From positions 391 to 12,249 of the forward strand of contig DJWR01000073.1 of NCBI GenBank assembly GCA_002441055.1: a stretch of DNA of 11,859 bases, in the 5' to 3' direction. Below, one piece after another: positions 1 through 5,404 of this stretch. Positions within the stretch are counted from its first letter, which is position 1. Every line of letters begins with the position of its first letter. Position numbers and translations under genes: made by a program. Below the pieces are notes generated by a model. It did not search any database and was not told the DNA's origin. It saw only the letters and a program-made list of their open reading frames with translations. The stretch is from Caulobacteraceae bacterium UBA6225 (GTDB lineage Bacteria; Pseudomonadota; Alphaproteobacteria; Caulobacterales; Caulobacteraceae).

Positions 1-213
1 AACTGCCTGAAGAACGACAACATCGTCTATATCGGCGACCTGATCCAAAAGACCGAAGCCGAGATGCTCCGCACCCCGAATTTCGGCCGCAAGTCGCTGA
101 ACGAGATCAAGGAAGTCCTCGCCGGCATGGCGCTGCACCTGGGCATGGATGTGCCCAACTGGCCGCCGGAAAACATCGAAGACCTCGCGAAGAAGTTCGA
201 AGACCAGATGTAA
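1..213 (+). CDS. rpoA: RNA polymerase alpha subunit, C-terminal part (5' end outside window)
   Basis: The open frame enters from base 1 and gives 70 residues ending at TAA 211-213. It is most of the alpha C-terminal domain, the flexible module of RNA polymerase that contacts UP-element DNA and activators. The first residues NCLK line up with N268-K271 of the E. coli protein, and GRKSLNEIKE with the G296-K298-S299-E302 region, so the DNA-contact residues visible here are all kept. The tail NWPPENIEDLAKKF is also typical of the family. The preceding part of the gene, including the N-terminal dimerisation domain, is missing only because the window starts here. It sits directly upstream of rplQ, the usual end of the ribosomal-protein/rpoA operon, and no T-run terminator separates the two, so co-transcription is inferred. 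Confidence 0.97.
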   Translation, partial: NCLKNDNIVYIGDLIQKTEAEMLRTPNFGRKSLNEIKEVLAGMALHLGMDVPNWPPENIEDLAKKFEDQM

Positions 214-234
214 TCCCTATCCGCGCTGACTTCG

Positions 235-250
235 GGCCGCTTCGGCGGCC
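235..250 (+). other. GC-rich hairpin with TTCG tetraloop between rpoA and rplQ
   Basis: GGCCGC (235-240), TTCG, GCGGCC (245-250) form a perfect 6-bp stem with the very stable UUCG-type loop, 21 bases after the rpoA stop. No T-run follows, so it is not a classical intrinsic terminator. It could be a 3' stabiliser, a processing site, or a modulator of read-through into rplQ. The pairing is seen directly and the role is inferred. Confidence 0.5.
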
Positions 251-251
251 A

Positions 252-286
252 GGCCCCCGGGAAGCCGCACCAGCGGTGGAGGGGCC
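252..286 (+). other. Nested hairpin in the rpoA-rplQ gap
   Basis: GGCCCC (252-257) can pair with GGGGCC (281-286). Inside it CCGC (265-268) can pair with GCGG (273-276) around an ACCA loop. With the TTCG hairpin just before it, this makes a compact structured RNA segment in a gap that is otherwise non-coding. GC-rich DNA gives many chance pairings, so confidence is limited. Confidence 0.35.
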
Positions 287-394
287 CGGCGCTTCGTAAT
301 GACCCAGGCGGAAGCAGGCTGGGATTGGTGAGACGAGGCGTCGCCCTGCCTAAGCGGGCGCGCCAGGCGGGCGGTAAGCCCAGGAGACAGAGAT

Positions 395-808
395 ATGCGT
401 CACGGTTATGCGCACCGTAAACTGGGCCGCACCAGCGCCCACCGTACCGCCATGTTCGCCAACATGGCCGCCAGCCTCATCAAGCACGAGCAGATCGTGA
501 CCACCCTGCCCAAGGCGAAGGAACTGCGTCCCTTCGTCGAAAAGCTGGTGACCCTCGCCAAGCGCGGCGACCTGCACGCCCGTCGTATCGCCATCAGCCG
601 CGTCCGTGACGTTGAGCAGGTGGGCAAGCTGTTCTCCACCCTGGGTCCGCGCTACAGCGCCCGCAACGGCGGCTATATCCGTGTGCTCAAGGCCGGCTAT
701 CGCTACGGCGACAACGCCCCCCTGGCCGTGATCGAGTTCGTGGACCGTGACCCGTCCGAAAAGGGCAAGGACAGCGGCCCCAAGCCCGAGGCCTTCGGCG
801 AAGACTAA
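395..808 (+). CDS. rplQ: 50S ribosomal protein L17
   Basis: This 137-residue protein is the large-subunit ribosomal protein L17. The N-terminus MRHGYAHRKLGRTSAHRTAM is the diagnostic start of the family. The following segment with HEQIVTTLPKAKELRP, EKLVTLAKRGDLHARR and the GGYIRVLKAGYRYGDNAPLA stretch cover the whole L17 fold (about residues 1-120). The last 15 or so residues are a charged tail (PSEKGKDSGPKPEAFGED), common in Alphaproteobacteria. The ATG is preceded by a strong AGGAG ribosome-binding site at 382-386, eight bases away. It follows rpoA, as in most bacteria, and ends 28 bases before an intrinsic terminator, so it is the last gene of the ribosomal operon. The length is normal and nothing in the gene is broken. 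Confidence 0.98.
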   Translation: MRHGYAHRKLGRTSAHRTAMFANMAASLIKHEQIVTTLPKAKELRPFVEKLVTLAKRGDLHARRIAISRVRDVEQVGKLFSTLGPRYSARNGGYIRVLKAGYRYGDNAPLAVIEFVDRDPSEKGKDSGPKPEAFGED

Positions 809-836
809 GGTCTGATCCGACCCTTTGAAACTGATG

Positions 837-866
837 ACCCCCGGACGGTGACGTCTGGGGGTTTTT
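837..866 (+). terminator. Intrinsic terminator of the ribosomal-protein operon
   Basis: The 11-bp stem ACCCCCGGACG (837-847) pairs with CGTCTGGGGGT (852-862), with one G-U pair, closed by a GTGA (GNRA-type) tetraloop at 848-851. It is followed by a run of five T (862-866, the first also pairing in the stem). It lies shortly after the rplQ stop codon. This is the clearest Rho-independent terminator in the window and marks the end of the operon. Confidence 0.93.
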
Positions 867-891
867 CATGTCTGGCGATGAAGTCGTCATG

Positions 892-905
892 GGAAGGCGG
901 TAGTG
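892..905 (+). promoter_or_regulatory. Ribosome-binding site choosing the GTG start at 903
   Basis: GGAAGG (892-897) lies five bases before GTG 903, the normal Shine-Dalgarno distance. The alternative ATG at 912 would be 14 bases away. Both starts keep the lipoprotein signal peptide, so the choice affects only three residues. Confidence 0.6.
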
Positions 906-2162
906 AACCGCATGCTGATTTCTCCTCTGCGCGCCTTCGCCTTACTGTTGTGTCTGGCCCTCACGGCCTGCGCCACCCCAGGGACGCCCACAGGGCGCGC
1001 CGCAGCTGGCGCGACCGGGCCAGTGATTCTCATCTCCATCGACGGCTTTCGGCCCGACTATCTGGATCGAGGCCTGACTCCGAATCTCAACCGGTTGGCC
1101 GAGCGCGGGGTCCGAGCGGAGATGCGGGCGTCGTTTCCCACCAAGACCTTCCCCAACCACTACAGTCTGGTGACCGGCCTGCGGCCCGACCGGCACGGGC
1201 TGGTGGATAACATCATGCGCGATCCGGACTTGCCGGACCGACTGTTTCGACTGGGCGATCGCACCGAGGTGGCCGATCCGGTGTGGTGGGACGAGGGGCT
1301 CCCCATCTGGGTCAGCGCCGAGCGGGCCGGCCACAGGACCGGCACCCTGTTCTGGCCAGGCTCCGAGACGGCGATCGGGGGTGTCCGCCCCACCCACTGG
1401 CGTCTCTTTGATCAGTCGATGAGCGCTGAGGCGCGGGTCGATCAGGTGCTCGCCTGGCTGGATGTTCCTGCCGCCGAACGGCCTGCCTTCCTGGCCCTCT
1501 ATTTTGATGAGGCCGACACCTATGGGCATCGTCATGGCCCAGACTCCGCGGAGCTGGAGCAGGCTCTCGTCCGCACTGATGCGGCCATAGGGCGATTGGT
1601 GGCTGGGCTGGAGGCCCGCGGACGGCTGGCGACGGCCAACCTGATCGTGGTGTCCGACCATGGCATGGCGCCGACTTCCCGTGACCGGGTGATCCTGGTG
1701 GAGGATCTGGTCTCGGCCAGCGACGGGGAAGTGCTGTCCACAGGCCCCCATCTGACCTTTGAGCCGGCCGAGGGACGGCAGGCTCAGGCGGAGGCCGCCT
1801 TGCTGCGGGATCACGGCCACATGACCTGCTGGCGCAAGGGCGACCTGCCAGAACGCTTCGAGTATGGCCGCCACCGGCGGGTGGCCAGCCTCTTCTGTCT
1901 GGCCGATACGGGCTGGGAGATCCTGCCACAGGCCGTGGCGGCCAAGCGCCCTCTGGTGGGCGGGGCTCACGGCTATGATCCCGATGATCCGACCATGAGC
2001 GCGGTGTTCGTGGCGGCGGGGCCAGCCTTTCGGACTGGGGTTCAGCTTCCGCCCATCGACAATGTGGATGTCTATCCCCTGTTGGCCCGCCTCCTGGCCT
2101 TGGGCCCAGCCCCCAATCAGGGTGACCTGGGCGCCGTGAGCCCCGGGCTCGCGTCTCGCTGA
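903..2162 (+). CDS. Nucleotide pyrophosphatase/phosphodiesterase (NPP) family lipoprotein
   Basis: This 419-residue protein is a predicted exported member of the ectonucleotide pyrophosphatase/phosphodiesterase family (alkaline phosphatase superfamily), which cleaves phosphodiester bonds of nucleotides or related substrates using two zinc ions and a threonine nucleophile. Residues 1-23 form a lipoprotein signal peptide with lipobox LTAC and Cys23 as the lipidation site. The catalytic set is complete: Asp47 in SIDGFRPDY, Thr82 in FPTKTFPNHY (nucleophile), Asn103 exactly 21 residues later as in mammalian NPP1, Asp205 and His209 in DTYGHRHGP, Asp252-His253 in SDHGM, and His356 in GAHGYD. There is no C-terminal nuclease-like domain, which fits bacterial NPPs that hold the catalytic domain alone. 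It follows the rplQ terminator and is separated by 94 bases from the next gene, so it is probably a single-gene unit; no clear promoter was found. Codon choice looks looser (more TTT, GAT, CGA, TTG) than in flanking housekeeping genes. The substrate (nucleotide, nucleotide sugar or lipid headgroup) cannot be told from sequence. Confidence 0.93.
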   Translation: MNRMLISPLRAFALLLCLALTACATPGTPTGRAAAGATGPVILISIDGFRPDYLDRGLTPNLNRLAERGVRAEMRASFPTKTFPNHYSLVTGLRPDRHGLVDNIMRDPDLPDRLFRLGDRTEVADPVWWDEGLPIWVSAERAGHRTGTLFWPGSETAIGGVRPTHWRLFDQSMSAEARVDQVLAWLDVPAAERPAFLALYFDEADTYGHRHGPDSAELEQALVRTDAAIGRLVAGLEARGRLATANLIVVSDHGMAPTSRDRVILVEDLVSASDGEVLSTGPHLTFEPAEGRQAQAEAALLRDHGHMTCWRKGDLPERFEYGRHRRVASLFCLADTGWEILPQAVAAKRPLVGGAHGYDPDDPTMSAVFVAAGPAFRTGVQLPPIDNVDVYPLLARLLALGPAPNQGDLGAVSPGLASR

Positions 2163-2193
2163 GGCGCGCCTTCATCAGGGCTTGCCAGCAGAC

Positions 2194-2232
2194 TTGATCA
2201 TTTAGTTGCGATAATGGATAACTATTCCGCAA
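2194..2232 (+). promoter_or_regulatory. Putative promoter with overlapping inverted repeats (candidate ArsR operator) before the VOC operon
   Basis: This is the most AT-rich patch in the neighbourhood. TTGATC (2194-2199) and GATAAC (2217-2222) are spaced by 17 bases and resemble a sigma-70 promoter with four of six matches in each box. Two inverted repeats overlap it: TAGTT (2203-2207) with AACTA (2220-2224), and TTGCG (2206-2210) with CGCAA (2228-2232). ArsR-family repressors bind AT-containing dyads over promoters and usually control their own operon, and an ArsR gene is the second gene downstream. Both the promoter and the operator role are inferred. Confidence 0.5.
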
Positions 2233-2256
2233 AGTCACAAGCAATGCAGGGCGCCC

Positions 2257-3213
2257 ATGACCTCGCTGGCTCAGATCACCGCCGTCGCCTTTTACCAGGA
2301 CCCCCAGGCGGCCCTTGCCTGGCTCTCGGCGGCCTTCGGCTTTGAAACCACCGTCCTGCTGACCGATTCCGAGGGGCGACTGGCCCATGCCGAGATGGAA
2401 CTGAGCGGGGTGAGGCTCGGGGTCGCTGGCGAATGGGAAGGCGGCGTCCTTGGGCCCGCCCGCATGCGGAGCCCCGCCACCCTGGCGGGGCAGGGCACGC
2501 AATTTTGCCGGATCGAACTGCCGCGCCAGATCGACATCGACCAGCACTGCGAGCGGGCGAGCCAGGCCGGGGCCCAGATCACCCAGGCCCCGCAGGACGA
2601 GTTCTACGGCGACCGGACGTACCGGTGCCTGGACCTTGAGGGGCATGTCTGGAACTTCAGCCAGCCTCGGCGGACGGTGAGCCCGGCGGAAATCACCGCC
2701 GCGACGGGTCTGATCTATGCCGTGGGCGGCGAGGGCGCCGGGCGACCGCAGGAGGAGGCCCGCTCTGCGGTCACGCCCTACGTGTCCTACAGTGATCCCC
2801 AGGCCGCCTATGCCTGGCTGGAGGCTGCGTTCGGTTTGGAGCCGCGCATCTACGTCACTGACGACGCCGGCGAATTGGTCCATGCGGAAATGACCTTTCG
2901 GGGACAGACCCTTGGCGTCTCCAGGGCCTGGTCCGACCGCCACGCCACTCCAGGGGAGATTCAGGGGCGAAACACCCAGACCGTTCACCTGCAGCTGACC
3001 TTCGACATCGACGCCCATCACGCCCGGGCGGTCGCCGCAGGGGCGGAGATCATCCGCCCGCTGGAGACCCAGGCCTATGGCGATCGCACCTATCTGGCCC
3101 TCGACCCCGAGGGGCATGTCTGGTCCTTCGGCCAGACGGTCGCGCCTATGAGCCCCGATGAGTGGGACGCCCAACTTGGCACGTCCACCAGCCAGCGCCC
3201 GGCGACCCCGTGA
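2257..3213 (+). CDS. Two-domain VOC (glyoxalase/bleomycin-resistance fold) protein
   Basis: This 318-residue protein is an internal duplication of a vicinal-oxygen-chelate-like unit. Domain 1 spans about residues 7-135 and domain 2 about 172-293. Matching landmarks are DPQAALAWLSAAFGFE against DPQAAYAWLEAAFGLE near each start, AHAEM against VHAEM, YGDRTYRCLDLEGHVWNF (117-134) against YGDRTYLALDPEGHVWSF (274-291). The two units are linked by about 35 residues. VOC proteins include glyoxalases, dioxygenases, and antibiotic-sequestering resistance proteins. This subgroup, with the YGDR and EGHxW signatures, has no assigned reaction that I can name, and I cannot confirm a metal site. The ATG follows AGG at 2248-2250 by six bases. 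Its stop overlaps the start of the ArsR gene in a GTGA arrangement, so it is the first gene of a translationally coupled operon. It probably acts in the cytoplasm (no signal peptide), perhaps binding or modifying the compound that the operon senses. Confidence 0.88.
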   Translation: MTSLAQITAVAFYQDPQAALAWLSAAFGFETTVLLTDSEGRLAHAEMELSGVRLGVAGEWEGGVLGPARMRSPATLAGQGTQFCRIELPRQIDIDQHCERASQAGAQITQAPQDEFYGDRTYRCLDLEGHVWNFSQPRRTVSPAEITAATGLIYAVGGEGAGRPQEEARSAVTPYVSYSDPQAAYAWLEAAFGLEPRIYVTDDAGELVHAEMTFRGQTLGVSRAWSDRHATPGEIQGRNTQTVHLQLTFDIDAHHARAVAAGAEIIRPLETQAYGDRTYLALDPEGHVWSFGQTVAPMSPDEWDAQLGTSTSQRPATP

Positions 3214-3536
3214 GCCCGTCGCTCGACCGGACCCTTTCAGCCTTGGCTGATCCCTATCGTCGCCAGGTGGTGGAGCTTCTCCGGCAAGGTCCCCGTCCAG
3301 CCGGTGAACTCGCCCGCGCCCTTGGGCTCTCGGCCCCGGCCATGAGCCGCCATCTGAAGACCTTGCGTGAGAGCGGCCTGGTGGAGGACTCACACCCCGG
3401 CTTTGACGCCCGGGTGCGCATCTACGCCTTGCGCCATGAACCCATGTCGGAACTCATGACCTGGCTGCAGGAGAGCGAAGCGCTGTGGAGCGATCAACTG
3501 CAGGCCTTCAAGGCGCACCTGGAGTCTGAGCCATGA
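3210..3536 (+). CDS. ArsR-family winged-helix transcriptional repressor
   Basis: This 108-residue protein has the compact winged helix-turn-helix of the ArsR family. The start of the fold is LDRTLSALADPYRRQVVELL (5-24), the helix-turn-helix is about residues 31-55 (AGELARALGLSAPAMSRHLK followed by TLRESGLV), and the wing follows (EDSHPGFDARVRIYAL). It contains no cysteine, so the classical metal site of ArsR/SmtB sensors is absent. It belongs to the metal-independent ArsR branch often encoded next to SRPBCC proteins. I chose the GTG at 3210 rather than the upstream in-frame ATG at 3162 because the extra 16 residues would overlap the VOC gene and are not family-like, while GTG 3210 overlaps the VOC stop (TGA 3211-3213). 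No good ribosome-binding site precedes it, which fits coupled translation. Its end overlaps the next start (ATGA). It probably represses this operon from the dyads at 2203-2232. Confidence 0.92.
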   Translation: MSPSLDRTLSALADPYRRQVVELLRQGPRPAGELARALGLSAPAMSRHLKTLRESGLVEDSHPGFDARVRIYALRHEPMSELMTWLQESEALWSDQLQAFKAHLESEP

Positions 3537-4006
3537 CATCCAAGGTCTATGTGGCCCTGCGGGTCCAGGCCACGCCAGAGCGCGCCTTTCAGGTCTTTGT
3601 GGGCGAAATCGGCCAGTGGTGGCGGCCAAGTCCATTGTTCCAGACCACCCCGCGCCCGCCTGGACACCTCGCCTTCGAGCCCGGGGAGGGCGGGCGTCTG
3701 ACCGAGACCCGGGCCAATGGCAAGGTGTTCGAAATCGGCAAGGTCCTGCATTGGTCGCCGCCCGAGCGCCTGGTCTTTTCGTGGCGCCAGGCGACCTTTC
3801 CGCCTGATCTTCACACCGAGGTCGAGGTGCGGTTCGAGGCGGTTGGCCAGGAAACCAGGGTCAGCGTCGAGCATCGAGGATTTACAAGGGTTCCCGCCGA
3901 GAGCGCCGCACGGCATGGTTTCCCCGATCAGGCGCTGCAGATGCGCCTGGCCGAATGGTGGCGGGCGCAATTGGCGAGCCTGGACGTCCGCGCCCGCCAG
4001 GCGTAG
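3533..4006 (+). CDS. SRPBCC (START/AHSA1-like) ligand-binding-fold protein
   Basis: This 157-residue protein has the helix-grip pattern of the SRPBCC/AHSA1 family. VYVALRVQATPERAFQVFVG with the following IGQWW gives the first strand and helix, ending in the family-typical tryptophans. A GGRLTE turn, a KVFEIGKVLHWSPPERLVFSW strand pair and an EVEVRFEAVGQETRVSVEHR strand pair follow, then a long C-terminal helix (about 130-150). The fold encloses a cavity for small hydrophobic ligands. The start codon overlaps the ArsR stop (ATGA, 3533-3536). ArsR plus SRPBCC is a recurrent gene pair in Proteobacteria, and a partner role with the regulator or in handling the inducer is a guess. No signal peptide or membrane segment is seen, so it is cytoplasmic. 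The reaction or ligand is unknown. Confidence 0.88.
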   Translation: MTSKVYVALRVQATPERAFQVFVGEIGQWWRPSPLFQTTPRPPGHLAFEPGEGGRLTETRANGKVFEIGKVLHWSPPERLVFSWRQATFPPDLHTEVEVRFEAVGQETRVSVEHRGFTRVPAESAARHGFPDQALQMRLAEWWRAQLASLDVRARQA

Positions 4007-4051
4007 GGGTCGTTCCGGTTTTGTTTCTGGCGGTTTCGGGGGAAGCTCAAG

Positions 4052-5317
4052 ATGGCGGCGATCGGGGAGGGTGCGGTCGGCGGTCCGCAGCGCAGTGGTA
4101 GAGCCGCCTTTGGCTTCATCTTCGCCACCGCGCTGATGAACAGCATCTCGTTCGGCCTGATCATCCCGGTCCTGCCCAACCTCATCAAGGCCTTCACCGG
4201 CGGCGACACCGCGCAGGCGGCCGAATGGAACGTGGTCTTCGCCGTGACCTGGGGGGCCATGCAGTTCGTCTGCGGGCCGCTGCTCGGCCTGCTGTCGGAC
4301 CGGATCGGCCGGCGGCCGGTGCTGCTAGTCTCCATCTTCGGCCTGGCGCTCGACTTCATTATCATCGCGCTCGCCCCCAACCTCATGTGGCTGCTGGTGG
4401 GGCGCATCCTCAACGGCATGACGGCGGCGAGCTTCGCCACGGCAGGCGCCTATGTGGCCGACGTCACCCCGCCGGAGGGCCGGGCCAAGGCGTTCGGCTG
4501 GATGGGGTCGGCCTTCTCCTTCGGCTTCCTGATCGGCCCGGCGGTCGGCGGCGCCCTGGGCGACATCGACCTGCGTCTGCCCTTCTATGTGGCCGCTGGC
4601 CTCGCCCTGGTGAACGGCCTCTATGGCCTGTTCGTCCTGCCGGAATCCCTGCCGCCGGAGCGTCGCACCAAGAGCTTCGATCTCGCCCGAGCCAACCCCC
4701 TCGGCTCCCTTCGCCTGCTGCGCTCTCATCCTGATCTGCTGGGCCTGGCGACCATAGGCCTCCTGTTCCAGCTCGCCCACACGGTCCTGCCGGCCATCTT
4801 CGTGCTCTACACCGGCTATCGCTATGGCTGGAGCCCCTCAACCATGGGCCTGGCCATGATGGCCACCGGGGTGGCGGGAGTCGTCGTCCAGACCCTGCTC
4901 GTCGGCCCCGTCGTCGCCCGCATCGGCGAGCGCGGCGCCCTGATGCTGGGGGCTGCGGCTGGGGCGATCGGCTTCGCCTGGTACGGCTTTGCGCCCACGG
5001 GCCTGCTCTATCTCGCCGGCGTGCCGGTCTTCGCCCTGATGAACTTCCTGATGCCCGGTCTCCAGGGCCTGATGACCCGCAGGGTGGCGCCCGACCAGCA
5101 GGGCCAGCTGCAGGGCGCCAATCAGAGCCTGCAGGGTATCGCCTCCATGGTGGGGCCAGCCCTGTTTGGTCTCACCTTCGCCTGGTCGATCCGCCATGCC
5201 GATCAGCTCCAGGCGCCGGGCCTGGCCATCTATCTCGCCTCGGCCCTCCTGGTGGTGGCGCTGATCCTCGGGACCCGGGTCGCACGGCCACCGGCCACCG
5301 CGCCCGCGGCGGCCTGA
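4052..5317 (+). CDS. MFS efflux transporter, TCR/Tet (DHA1) type
   Basis: This 421-residue inner-membrane protein has the length and hydrophobic pattern of a 12-helix major facilitator drug:proton antiporter. Motif A is GLLSDRIGRRP (79-89) in the loop after helix 2. The motif-B arginine is in LLVGRILNG (114-122). The antiporter motif C is GFLIGPAVGGALG (158-170) in helix 5. The first helix FGLIIPVLPNLI and the PEGRAKAFGWMGSAF segment resemble class A/B/C tetracycline exporters, and annotation pipelines usually call this TCR/Tet MFS. That name does not prove tetracycline as substrate. A strong GGGGGAAG ribosome-binding site (4038-4045) precedes the ATG. It starts 45 bases after the SRPBCC gene with no convincing terminator between, so it could be read from the VOC-ArsR-SRPBCC promoter and export the same inducer, but separate transcription is also possible. 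Codon use is more strongly C-biased than in the preceding operon. Confidence 0.9.
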   Translation: MAAIGEGAVGGPQRSGRAAFGFIFATALMNSISFGLIIPVLPNLIKAFTGGDTAQAAEWNVVFAVTWGAMQFVCGPLLGLLSDRIGRRPVLLVSIFGLALDFIIIALAPNLMWLLVGRILNGMTAASFATAGAYVADVTPPEGRAKAFGWMGSAFSFGFLIGPAVGGALGDIDLRLPFYVAAGLALVNGLYGLFVLPESLPPERRTKSFDLARANPLGSLRLLRSHPDLLGLATIGLLFQLAHTVLPAIFVLYTGYRYGWSPSTMGLAMMATGVAGVVVQTLLVGPVVARIGERGALMLGAAAGAIGFAWYGFAPTGLLYLAGVPVFALMNFLMPGLQGLMTRRVAPDQQGQLQGANQSLQGIASMVGPALFGLTFAWSIRHADQLQAPGLAIYLASALLVVALILGTRVARPPATAPAAA

Positions 5318-5327
5318 GCCAAGCCTG

Positions 5328-5336
5328 TGCTATAGG
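5328..5336 (+). promoter_or_regulatory. Putative extended -10 promoter element of the protease gene
   Basis: TGCTATAGG contains an extended -10 (TG-n-TATAGG) and also resembles the Caulobacter housekeeping -10 (GCTANAWC). It lies 65 bases before the protease ATG, and no convincing -35 is visible. A similar TGCTAT element stands before rarA. Transcription would start near 5342-5345. Confidence 0.45.
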
Positions 5337-5378
5337 GCGCGTCATCTTTGCGCCCGAAAGCTTCGCCAAACGGCGAGG
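5335..5378 (+). other. Two small hairpins in the protease gene leader
   Basis: GGGCGC (5335-5340) can pair with GCGCCC (5350-5355), and CTTCGCC (5361-5367) can pair with GGCGAGG (5372-5378, one G-U) around an AAAC loop. No T-run follows either. The first overlaps the presumed start point, so only the second is sure to be in the mRNA leader. A regulatory role is not shown. Confidence 0.3.
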
Positions 5379-5392
5379 TCCGACTGTCCCAC

Positions 5393-5404
5393 GGAGTCTC
5401 CATG
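5393..5404 (+). promoter_or_regulatory. Ribosome-binding site choosing ATG 5402 for the protease
   Basis: GGAG (5393-5396) is five bases before ATG 5402. The frame can be extended upstream to a TTG at 5348, but that start has no Shine-Dalgarno sequence, lies at the presumed transcription start and would place a hydrophilic stretch before the lipoprotein signal. Confidence 0.8.

Noticed and set aside
942..1970. Long open frame on the minus strand across the NPP gene
   Set aside because: It is an antisense shadow caused by high GC content. The + strand frame carries all catalytic motifs, and the minus-strand product has no recognisable family pattern.
2151..2167. Stem GCGTCTC/GAGGCGC over the stop codon of the NPP gene as a terminator
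   Set aside because: No T-run follows, the loop is only three bases and one pair is a G-U.
3162..3209. ATG 3162 as the start of the ArsR protein
   Set aside because: It would add 16 non-conserved residues inside the VOC gene. GTG 3210 overlaps the VOC stop and starts just before the conserved fold.
1312..3393. 693-codon minus-strand open frame spanning the NPP, VOC and ArsR genes
   Set aside because: It crosses three genes with strong family evidence and gives an arginine/proline/glycine-rich product typical of GC-rich antisense frames.
3994..4033. Inverted repeat CCGCCAG/CTGGCGG at the end of the SRPBCC gene followed by TTT, as a terminator before the MFS gene
   Set aside because: The loop is 26 bases and the T-run only three, and GC-rich DNA makes such pairs by chance. 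It is too weak to separate the two transcripts.
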